A stretch of 64,000 nucleotides of DNA. Source: Cercophora sp. LCS_1. Taxonomy: Eukaryota; Ascomycota; Sordariomycetes; Sordariales; Lasiosphaeriaceae. Shown piece by piece: positions 49,159-58,348 of this stretch. How positions within the stretch are numbered: the first letter of the stretch is position 1; each line of letters starts with the position of its first letter. Below the pieces are notes generated by a model, which ran no database searches, was not told the DNA's origin, and saw only the letters and a list, made by a program, of their open reading frames with translations. Both the position numbers and the translations under genes were made by a program. The stretch spans positions 1,116,001-1,180,000 of the forward strand of contig JAPZLL010000008.1 of NCBI GenBank assembly GCA_036250225.1. Reading direction: 5' to 3'.

Positions 49159-51167
49159 TTAGGCCCATTGCCCATCAAACTCAGAGCGAAGTGTCAATCC
49201 CGCCTGTTCCTGCGAGAGAACACTCGAATCCCTGCTAGACGTTGCGATAGATCTATTGGGAAGACCTTGTGATTTCCTCGCCGATGCATTCTTCTTCTCC
49301 TTTTTGGACTGACCTGCACCCACCTTCCCCAAGATGACGATGGGGTCAAGCGGGATGAATTTCGCCGGGCGGTCGAGTTGCGACGTGTCAACGTCAACGG
49401 GGCCTAAAGTGTTGATGATGTAATGGCGAACAGGGTCAAATCCTGGGACAAGAGCAGATCTGGAGTCGCCGCGTAAGGCGAGCATGCGTTTGTCGCTGTT
49501 TCGCCGGATCTGCCTGAGGAACAGGCGTACTTGTTCTTTTGGATCAAGGTTTATGAGGCGTTCAACGCCTTGCTGGGCTTTAGGCATGGTGGAGGATACT
49601 AGGGAGTCGTTGGGATCCGAAGGCTGTGAGGGCTGGGGAGGTGACTTGTTGGCGGATTTCGGGGTCGCTGTTTTCGCCATAATCATGCAGGCGATGGTGA
49701 CAAGAACCTCGGGTGCTGAAAGCCCTAGTTGCGTTTGGGAGAACGTGGCCCAGGAATTATGAACAGGACCCTCATTGACCCAAAAATTCCAGAGGTAGAG
49801 GACGACTTGATACGTGCCTTGCAGCTCTTTCCCAATCCCCGAGACGGTTTTTCCCAAATCGGCCCAAAACACCTCGTCAGGTTCCCTCAGTGCCTGAAGG
49901 CAAAAGCGTATACAGTCAGAGACGCATGTGAGATGTTCAGGCGAGGTGTTGTCAAATTGATCATTGATCCACTTGTCCAATACCTCATCCGTGTTTATCG
50001 GCTGGGGCTCGCCAGGCTGAGTGTTGGCGGATCGGCCCTTGATCAACTGGTCTGATGCGTCATGTTGGGGCGCACGAAGTGTCGCCACATGATCACAATC
50101 ATTCCAACAATGAGAAAGAGCGTAGCTGAGAACAATGAACAGGGGGACATCCAGGAGCAGGATCGAACGTGGAACAAGCTTCCTCAGAAATACTTTGTTG
50201 TCGATGGGCTCGACAATCTTCAAGAGTTTTGCTTCGATCTGGCCCATGGCGTTCATGCGGTCGCCGCCGTGGTCAAACGTATGAGCGGCGAGAATGTCGA
50301 TTATCGTTGCCAGATCCCCCCCGCCAGCCAATCCTCCGAGGACGGGATCCACATGAAGTTGGAGTAGGTCGCGAGCCCCCTTTGCTTGATCCTTAGTATG
50401 TGCTGAACGGAGGCAAGTAATCAGGTCGTGCACCAGACTCTCCCTCTGGGTATCCGTCATCTGACTCCAGTCAGAACCTGTACACAAGCTTTCGCAGATC
50501 TGGAATGAAGACGAGTCCCCAACGGCAAACAGACCTTCCCCCACCAGGCGTTGGCGTTGGCGTCGAGAATCGTCAATTCTTTGGCCGGGAATCTGGAGCC
50601 AGTTCATCGAAAGATTCGCCGGCACCTCAGAATAGGAGCCAGCTTCGGGGAGATTGGGAGCAGAGAAAGTGGACGCGGTATTTCCTCCGGGATGCGGGGC
50701 GCCGGACGCTCCATATCCATCGCTTGGGCGAAATACAACGGTGGTGGGCAGCCCCCGAGTTTCGTAGCCTGGAAATCCCTCTTGCTGGAAGCCTTCGTCG
50801 GAGTTTGCCCCGGTGCCTTTGTCCATATCAACGTCATCCTGGGCAGGCTCCTGGGAAGACTGAGTTTGTGGGGCCTTCTTGTATTTCTTCGCCTTCCACT
50901 TCTCCAAGTGATGAACCATCTGTCTCCTCCTGTGCTGCATGTCAACTCGACACCACAAACCCAGTCAAAGCAAACATACGTCGCCACAAAGTTGTACTCA
51001 TCCTTCATCTCCTGGATAACGGTATCCAGTGTCTTCTTTTCATATTTGCCAACGATCATGTCTTTGTAAAACGCCCACTCTTTGTCCGGCTTGCGCTTCG
51101 TATTCGGCGACGCATTTGGGACAAACTTGAAGGATTCCCGTTGCTGTTTGCCTTGCTGTCGTGCCAT
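49159..51167 (-). CDS. Clr5-domain protein
   Basis: Minus-strand exons 51167-50980 and 50929-49159 give 652 residues. The intron (GTATGT donor, CACAG acceptor, 50 nt) restores the conserved N-terminal Clr5 domain at about residues 28-75: EWAFYKDMIVGKY, then VIQEMKDEYNFVATRRQM and HHLEKWKAKKYKK. Clr5 domains occur at the N-terminus of many filamentous-fungal proteins of uncertain function; the name comes from a fission yeast silencing factor, so a chromatin or DNA-binding role is a guess. A disordered Pro/Gly/Ser-rich section (about 80-170) follows, then a helical region with no domain I recognise (SDWSQMTDTQRESLVHDLIT, ADLGKTVSGIGKELQG). The C-terminal 100 residues are Ser/Lys-rich. Confidence 0.8.
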
Positions 51168-51705
51168 GTCGGTGGGTGTTCAGCTGCCTACTGAAGGCAA
51201 GAGGCAGGTCGGGGCGCATTGCGCTCCGCTGGGATCACATCCTTAATGGCCAAAGCCTATGGCCCAAGAACATTGGGAGACTGGGTCGCGGCGCAACTAA
51301 ACGCCTAGAAAGAAGCCCGATGAGGCAACCGTTCTAACGGTCCCAATATGGGAGTTTGGAAATTCACAGATGCGCTGGCGTTTCAACGCTCGAAACGGAG
51401 CACAGCAAGACCAATGAGAGCGGTTGCCCACACACCGAAATATGCAATGCGGCTCACTAATGCAGATAGCTCAGCCCCTCGGGCAACGTGACTTGGTTCT
51501 CCTACCGGGACCAAGACATGAATTGGAAATTATTGTGAGCGAGCTGTGAATTTGCAAAACATTGCGACCGAACATGGTGATGATCGTGAGAGAATATCGT
51601 ATTATCCCGATGCGCAATAGATATCTGGGAAGAGAACGGAAAAGCCGGAACTTTCGCGGCGGTGTTGCCTTTCTTGCGGACGCGAACCACCATATGTTTT
51701 GAAGG
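51168..51705. other. Divergent intergenic region, no gene seen
   Basis: It lies upstream of the Clr5-domain gene (minus) and of the doubtful plus-strand gene at 51706. No domain, RNA gene or repeat is visible. Confidence 0.5.
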
Positions 51706-52376
51706 ATGAGGCGAAATGCTGTGATGATAAACGGTTGGGGAGCCCGATGTTCTTCACTGGAGGTTCGAGACTATCCTGAAGCCATGCCAGCACACAGTGT
51801 TTCTTTTGCACACATCGGAGGGTGGGCCGATAAAATTCTCGAAGCCTACCCATGCCCCGCTGAGATTGTTGACGACACCATAGAGCAGCTAAACCAGCAA
51901 ACCGTTCACGAGACCGAGTTGGGCTGCACGCCATCACAGCCCGCCGCACCCCAACCCGAGAGCACCAGTACGGACGCGCATATCAATAAGCCAGAACCTG
52001 CGCAACAAGCACAAACGCACAGCGGAGAGCTGGACACCCAACACTTGCCAGAATTTGAGAGGGACAAGACGAGACCGCCGCCAACCAACCTGCGGAATGG
52101 CGCAGCTCCAGAGAAAGCTGGTAACGGCAGATTTCTGGTGCTGGAAAATTTCGGTGGGATATATGGCCCGGAACCCAGAGGCGAGCTTGCATCGCGCAGA
52201 ATAGGTGAGTAGGCTAGGCTCGAGCCGATTCGTTCTTGCTGCTGACCCAACCAGGGAAACATGCATCCGATGGTAGAAGCAGTGCCTGGTCCGTGATGGG
52301 CTGCGCACCTAAAAAGAGTAATATATGGAACCGTGGAAACACAACTGGGGGTAACAGGCAGTGTGTCGGTCATTGA
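51706..52376 (+). CDS. Hypothetical two-exon protein
   Basis: The frame 51706-52204 ends at a consensus GTGAGT donor. A CTGAC branch point and CCAG acceptor at 52254 make a 50-nt intron, after which the frame runs in phase to TGA at 52376, giving 206 residues. The product is hydrophilic: a possibly folded N-terminal third (PAHSVSFAHIGGWADKILEA, then PAEIVDDTIEQLNQQ) and a Pro/Gln/Thr/Glu-rich disordered middle. No signal peptide, membrane segment or known domain is visible. The splice sites and the balanced composition argue for a gene; the lack of any family match argues against. Start choice is uncertain. Confidence 0.38.
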
Positions 52377-53604
52377 GAAGAGGTTGTCCCTAACGGAAAC
52401 TCGAAACAAGTGCCAGAGTACTAAGGTGCAAATGATGCCCACCCAAGCAGTGAGTTCTCGTTACAAAAACTCGGCGATGCGATTGGATAAATTGGGAAGC
52501 TTTTGCCCAGCTGACCTATCGAGCTCGACTCAATGCAAGAGCGACCAGCCCACCGCGACCGGCCTCTGGAATTTTGTGGAAGGTGCAGCAACGTTGACCC
52601 CGCAGCGTGTTCTGATCATGGTGGTTGCCTTGCGCGGGCCGCGACATCTTGGGCAATTGGAATTCTGTTCTCTCGAGGCTGTTTGACAAGTCATCACTCA
52701 CTCAATCTGCCTGGGCACTGAGCCAGAATGCCTCAGGCCGATTGAGGCCCAGACCTACACTTTGCCCGACTTGATGCCCGCTGCTCGGAGTAACATGATC
52801 TCCAAGTGCATGAACTGGAAGGAGGGGCACAGCGGTTACGTACGCTGAGACCCTCGATGACGTCTGTACCTCACGGCTAGGCCAATGACATCCGCTCCCG
52901 CTGCCAAGGGGCCCCACGCTTCCCAACAACCTTGCTGTTGCTGTCGTCCTCTGTGACTTCCGCACCATTCGATCACCAGCAACACAAAGACTTTTGAGGC
53001 CAATGGTTGCAAAACAGACACCTGCATTTCAAGTAGAGCTAGGATCGCCTGGCTAGACCCCACGGACTGGCTTTCGGCCTTCAATTGAGTCCCTTTCAAC
53101 CCTCATCCCACTTTCCTCCCTGTGGTTGCCGTCGGCCACCTGAATCCCGATGATCCAGCCATCGTATCCCCACACCAACGATATTGTGGTCAAAGAAGAC
53201 CCGGGAAGTGTACTCTCTTGCAACTATCGTGTCACAAAGGTGATCCAACAAGTAGGATAGAGAAGCAGGACCTTCCAAGGCATGACGATCGGTTGAGCCT
53301 GCTGGTAAGGGCTCCATCCTTTGCACAGGTGTGCAGTCAAGATTGTCCGGATAGAAAGCAGAGTGTTTCGCCTCCAGGCCATGAATCCACCTCGCGCTTG
53401 CATCGTGTTTCCCCGCAATTCATCTTTCCTTTCCCGGCATCGTCGTACCGGCTTGCCTCCCCTCCCTCGTCATTTCCTTGCTTGTTACAAAACAAGCGTC
53501 TCTCCCGCTGCCCACTTTTTTCCAGTTTCCCAAAACATCCCACCCGAAGAGTAGAGCGTTGTCTGTATCTTCCCCAGGCCATCGTCCAGTGCGTCGTCGT
53601 CAAC
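52377..53604. other. Intergenic region upstream of the DUF1774 gene
   Basis: About 1.2 kb without a supported gene. The last 200 bases are C/T-rich, as in a fungal leader, and lead into the start context GTCAACATGG. Open frames crossing the region (for example the 5' part of 53122-53736) have no domain before the DUF1774 start. Confidence 0.5.
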
Positions 53605-54627
53605 ATGGATCGACTCAACAACAGTACGTCTTCGCTCGCTTCGGTCTCCAACGTGCTGACAGACACCAAACAGTCAATCCCTTCGCGAGACGCGACTCCC
53701 ATAGCTCGGGATCCGTCACCACGTACAAAGTCCTGACGGTGCTCTCTTGGATTCTGTCCCTCGTCGTCACAGTTTATTATGCATTCGACTCCCACTGGAC
53801 CGGCACCCATCACCGCCGCACCATCTGGGACCAGAACTACCTCCACTACTCTGGCTTCACCCAGAACCAGATCATCACATCGCTTTACTGGTACTACCTG
53901 CTGCCCAAGCTCGCTTGTGTGACTTCAGCTAACGCGCTCTGCCCAGGCTCGGCCTCTTCATTCTCCAGATCGGCTACGTCGCACATCTCTTCTCGTCCAA
54001 GGTTGAGACGGTCAACGCAGCATGTGCGGTCGGCAGCCACTTCATCCTCCACAACATCCTCCACTCAGCCTGGGTGCTGCTCTTTGTGGGCGGGCACTTT
54101 ATCATCTCTGAGCTGTTCCTGATTGCCAACTTCTTCAACCTGTCGACGCTCTACTTTCGCCACAATGCGTACCCGCGCGCCATCCACTTTCCCGTTGTCT
54201 CAGGCCCGCTGGCGTGGACATTTGTGGCCATTTACTGGAATGGGGCGATCATGGTGCCGTGGCAGAACACTCTCGTCATGAGGATCTTTGCTAACATCTT
54301 CATCTGGTCGATTCTGGGCTACGGCATGTTCTTCATCCTGGCCTTCAAGGTGCGTGCTTTTCCACGGAGCGCTGTTCGAGGCTGACAATGACACAGGACT
54401 ACACCATGGGCTTTGCCCTCAGCGTCCTGTCGGCTTCGTTGGGTGTTGCGCAGTTCCACAGACAGATTGTCGCCTTCCAGTGGATCTTTGCCTTTACCAT
54501 CATGGCGACGCTCTTTGTGTTTACCACCATTGTAGCCGTTCCTACTTGGACTGGCAAGGAGTTGCCCTGGGGCAGACGCCAGACGAACGCCGATGCCGAG
54601 CGGGCTCCTCTGCTTGCCGATCCTTAA
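53605..54627 (+). CDS. DUF1774 family multi-pass membrane protein
   Basis: Four exons, 53605-53623, 53674-53890, 53947-54349 and 54397-54627, give 289 residues. The first codes only MDRLNN plus one base. The second intron must start at GTACTACC (53891); later donors break phase, and this one gives a standard 56-nt intron with an AGCTAAC branch point. The protein opens with a short cytosolic stretch (NPFARRDSH) and then has about seven hydrophobic helices, including TYKVLTVLSWILSLVVTVYY, LGLFILQIGYVAHLF, ILHSAWVLLFVGGHFI and WIFAFTIMATLFVFTTIVAV. It ends in a hydrophilic tail with RAPLLADP. The pattern matches the fungal DUF1774 family, of unknown function. Location is a membrane, probably the endomembrane system (inference). 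Confidence 0.85.
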
Positions 54628-55386
54628 ATGTCTGCGCTGCCGCTTGACGCTAGGCCATTGGTAATGATCGGAGAGATACGGGGGTGGCTTTCGAGGCGAG
54701 AAGACGAATGAATTGGAGAGTCATCCAAAATCAAGTTGCAAAACGGGTTGTTTCAGCATTCCATGTAATAGCACGGAGAGGAAATGCCGTGAGCATTCTG
54801 TAATGGCGCAGTGTGTCGTTTTAGTTTCTTGCAGTTCATCTTGCAATAACACAAAGTTATGCCCAAGCATTCCGCGCTTTCTGTTCCCGCATGATCATGG
54901 CCAGCTCCAGGAGTTTGGTGTTTTACCTCCCCGCTATGACGTCGCTTCCCCAGACTGCAATCACCCCTGCCTAGCGCCAGTCCAGCCCGCAGTTAGCCGC
55001 TCGCTTACCAGACCCCTGCAATCAACGACACAAGATCTTCCCCTAACAACCTGTCTCACTGTTCCAGCGTGAAAGTGTTAGCACACACAACAGGACAGAC
55101 TTCGCGCTGATAACGACGAATTCACGATGCTCTCGACAACATCCATCCCATTGACTTGACGCATTCTCACCACACCACCAGTTTTTTTTGTCGCAGACTT
55201 GCACCTGATGGTGAAGCAGCGCTCCAAAAAACCAAACGATTAATTGAATCAAAAGCCAGAGATCAAGTGAGGGGAGGTATAAAATTTGGGCGACGAAAGC
55301 CAAAGCCAAAGTGATCATCAGGGAGAGCCAAGGAAGCGAGGAAACAAGGGGGGGCGACAAGAGCAAAAAGGGGACAAGAAAGTACA
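54628..55386. other. Intergenic region upstream of the AcpS-type gene
   Basis: About 760 bases holding the 3' end of the DUF1774 gene and the promoter of the next plus-strand gene. A purine-rich stretch lies just before the ATG at 55387. No gene or RNA is seen. Confidence 0.5.
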
Positions 55387-56234
55387 ATGGCATCCCGCCT
55401 CCTTCGTTTCCCCTCAAGCATGCACATTGGCACGGACATCTGCCAGGTTTCGAGGGTGCATCGGATTTTGAGCTCGGAACTGGGTGGGAAGTTTATTCGA
55501 CGCGTGCTGTGTGAGGAGGAGTTGGTGGAGCCGAGGGCTTGTGTCAAGGCTGTTTTGGAGCGGGGGAGGGGTACCGGGGGTGGGAGTGTTGGGAGTAGCG
55601 GGACTGGGACTGGGATTAGTGAGAAGGGAGAGGCTGCTGTGGGCGGTCAAGCTGGGAGTGGAGGTGAGGAGGTCGGGGAAGACGAAGTGAGGTCCGAGAG
55701 TGAGGTTGCTGTGGGTGGTCAGGTTGGGGTGGGCGAGGTGAAGGATGCTGCTGTTTTTATGGCCGGGAGGTATGCCTTTTTTCATTCGTTGGTTGACTTT
55801 GGCTGTGGGCATGAAGGGAGGCGGTGGATGGGAGCAGATGTGCTAACAGCCACAGATTCGCGGTCAAAGAAGCAGCAATCAAGGCTCATCCGTGGAGGAA
55901 ATTAACGTTTCACGATGTAGTGGTGAGCAATCGCAAGGGAGACCATGCGGGAAGCGGACCGCCTTTGGTGATCGTCAAAGGTGAGGAGGGGGGGAGCGAC
56001 CAGGAGGCGAGGGTTAGTATCAGTCATGATGGGGACTATGCTACGGCGGTGTGCCTAGGGTTCAAGCCGGGGCCTCACAGGCGGGGGCAGGCTCCCGGGT
56101 ATAGTGCTTTCGAGGTTGTGAGGATGGTCGGGTTGTCCAACGCTATCCTTTTCCTTGTGTATATTGTGTGGAGCGCGGAGGAATGGAATAAGAAGAGGCG
56201 GGAAGAAGAAGAAGCAGCCAGGAGATGGTGGTAG
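55387..56234 (+). CDS. AcpS-type 4'-phosphopantetheinyl transferase with a long insert and a C-terminal membrane segment
   Basis: The enzyme should transfer 4'-phosphopantetheine from CoA to a serine of an acyl carrier protein. In fungi the AcpS-type form usually serves the mitochondrial carrier. Exons 55387-55769 and 55856-56234 give 253 residues. MHIGTDICQVSRV, with the metal-binding Asp, and RFAVKEAAIKA, with the metal-binding Glu, are the AcpS signatures; the intron lies exactly between the Arg and Phe of the second. RVSISHDGDYATAVCLGF is the usual final strand. Two oddities stand out. About 75 Gly/Glu/Val-rich residues separate the two signatures, far more than in bacterial AcpS (about 120-130 residues in all). 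After the core, a hydrophobic helix (LSNAILFLVYIVW) and a charged tail suggest membrane anchoring. The N-terminal MASRLLRFPSS could be a short targeting signal. Confidence 0.85.
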
Positions 56235-56791
56235 GGTAGTTCCCAAGAATTGATGGGGCATTTTTGCTGAACGGTCACTTGTGGTCAGTTAACAGTTGAC
56301 TGCTTGTTACCAGATACATAGACAGTGTGCTGGACAGGACACCGCCACATATCCGAGCCGTTCAGCCCAAGGAAATTCTCGGGGATTTGGCCAGGCAATG
56401 AGCTTTGAAGACTCGCGATACCCAATTGACAAAGTTAGCTTCACATCAAACCCCACATGCGCGGACACGAAGCTGCCGTATCCGCAAGCTCAATGGTAGA
56501 GCTACGAAACACAAGGCCCATGCCGGAATTCGACCCAACCTCATCAATTGCGTCGCATCTCGTCTCATGACGTGTCAAAATCCCAGATAAAAGCAGTCAA
56601 GCTTGCAGCATAGCCTCGCCACGATAACGTTCAGATTCAACTCTCTCCCACTCGTCCTTGGTTCCAGCCTTGTCAAGATGCGGCATGTAGAAATCCTGGA
56701 CATCCACACCTCAAGTCCACCGTTGTGCCAACGCTTTCACCAGCACATCCGAGCATCACAAGCCTCAGTTGCAACATCCCACTTCTTCACC
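56235..56791. other. Intergenic region, no gene seen
   Basis: It separates the AcpS-type gene from a small plus-strand frame. No conserved feature is visible. An upstream in-frame ATG for the next gene lies at 56678. Confidence 0.45.
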
Positions 56792-57064
56792 ATGAGCACC
56801 CTTGCCGCCCACTTCCTCCCTGGGAAGCCACAAGAGATACCAGACGATCCGGCCACCGTCGAGGCGCATTACCTACCGCCGGGGTACCAAAAGCACATAC
56901 GGGGCGGATCTGTCAGAATGGCTTGCGCAATACCGTACATGATGGCGAACGGAGAGGTCAAGGTATTCAAGGAGGATGCCCTGGACACCAAGAGTTGGAC
57001 TGAGCAAAGTGTGGCTTCACTTACGCTGAGTTATTTGGCGGCAAGAAGTAGGCTGGCTTCGTAG
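56792..57064 (+). CDS. Small hypothetical protein (90 aa)
   Basis: The frame codes 90 residues starting MSTLAAHFLPGKP, or 128 from the upstream ATG at 56678. The middle section (PATVEAHYLPPGYQKHIRGG, then MACAIPYMMANGEVKVFKED) has the balanced composition of a folded protein and codon use like the neighbours. I recognise no domain, signal peptide or transmembrane helix. The upstream 38 codons look less protein-like, so I favour the later start, whose context (CACCATGAGC) is good. Confidence 0.5.
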   Translation: MSTLAAHFLPGKPQEIPDDPATVEAHYLPPGYQKHIRGGSVRMACAIPYMMANGEVKVFKEDALDTKSWTEQSVASLTLSYLAARSRLAS

Positions 57065-57329
57065 TTTCTTGGTGGTTGGGGCAACTCGAAGATATGCGCC
57101 TTCTTTCCGTGAAAGAGATGTCCCATCAAGCTTTGAGACGCACCTGCCACCAAGGCCATCCCACATCGAGGGCTTCCGATTTTTGTTGGCAGGAGGGCTG
57201 CGTCACAGCAACAAATATTTGAAGCCCGGCCTTTCGCGTCATCCATGTCAAAATTCACTGCTCCCACCCGTCTGGTCATTGCCACAGGCCTCAATTTTTG
57301 TGACCACAGCAACCGTAGCCGCCGGCGGA

Positions 57330-57727
57330 ATGGCCACCCCTTCCGCACACTTCCTCGCCCTCGCCCCGGCTCTGGCGTACCCCCTGCTCCCCGAGCCGAC
57401 CGTCGAAAGCGCCATCCCCGTTCTTATAACGGACTACATCCTCCTCCCTCTGGAAAGCTACCCGTATTCCGATAGAACGCTCAAGCTGATCCAGCCTCAG
57501 CGCTTTCTCAACCTCTATGTCACCGTCCGTCTCACCCACTCCATACCCTATCCACCCAGAACATTGACTAACCCCAGCGCCCCAGCTCACAACCATCCCC
57601 TTACCAATCTACTCGGTGCCTTTGGCTATTATACTCCTCACAATCGCCCACATCCGCCTCTCCATCCACTGTTCACACGGCCAAAACTTCCTCAACCACG
57701 CTAAAGAATGGCCCATCTACCCAGGCT

Positions 57728-57762
<35 letters not shown>

Positions 57763-58348
57763 GCTATGATCATCACCCAAGTGATCCGCCTCCTTGAGAT
57801 TGAGGAACTTACATTCCCGAATCTTCTGCGGCTCGTCGGTCCCAATGCCATACCAGCCTTCGTCATCGAGCGGTTCGGCCAGCTGCTTGCTGAGATCTTA
57901 CTCTCCCTTGCAACAAGACGGGTGAGTTGGTGGGTTTGGCTGGGCGCTGAAAAGAACCCTTGTCCAGAGGCTGTCTTTGTGCCGTTGGATTATTATCGAA
58001 CGGAGGAAGAAAGAGGAGAGAGAGGAGAAAGTGACGAGAGCGAAAGGGAGTGGGAAGGCTGGGCTGAAGAGGCACGAGTTGTGGCGACGTATCTGGAGTC
58101 AAGTGGTTTTATTTGGCTTCTTGTTGGCTTGGGTTGTGGCTCTGATTGCCTTGTTGGGATCGCAGATGTCTCCTTCTCTCAACAAGCCAGCTTCCATCCC
58201 CAGCGAACCACAGCGGTTGGTGTCTCCTCACAATGGGCCGGAAATACCAGACGAGCCAGCCCTTGGGACGGTCCACCTAAAGCCCAGATCTCATGTTCCT
58301 CTCACGGAGGGCTCCAAGTCAAGGTATTCCCGGAGGGTTCCCTGGTGA
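57330..58348 (+). CDS. Unrecognised multi-pass membrane protein with a poly-Phe tract
   Basis: Three exons, 57330-57518, 57586-57921 and 57968-58348, give 301 residues; both introns have good GT donors and CAG acceptors and keep phase. Predicted membrane segments include AHFLALAPALAYPLL, IPVLITDYILLPL, YSVPLAIILLTIAHIRL, a hydrophobic stretch formed by the poly-Phe run, and WSQVVLFGFLLAWVVALIAL near the C-terminus. A Lys/Glu/Arg-rich cytosolic loop precedes the last helix, and the tail is Pro/Ser-rich. I do not recognise a family. The 32-T run (57730-57761) codes about ten consecutive Phe and then Leu, and its exact length decides the frame downstream. A shorter true allele, an extra intron or a sequencing artefact are alternatives. 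Confidence 0.55.
57730..57761 (+). repeat. Homopolymer T(32)
   Basis: Thirty-two consecutive T lie inside the open frame of the membrane-protein gene. It is by far the longest homopolymer in the window; the others I noticed reach about 14. Confidence 0.95.

Noticed and set aside
53891..53916. Coding continuation SLYWYYLLPKL in the DUF1774 gene with a GC donor
   Set aside because: A canonical GTACTA donor at 53891 with an AGCTAAC branch point gives the right phase and a normal 56-nt intron.
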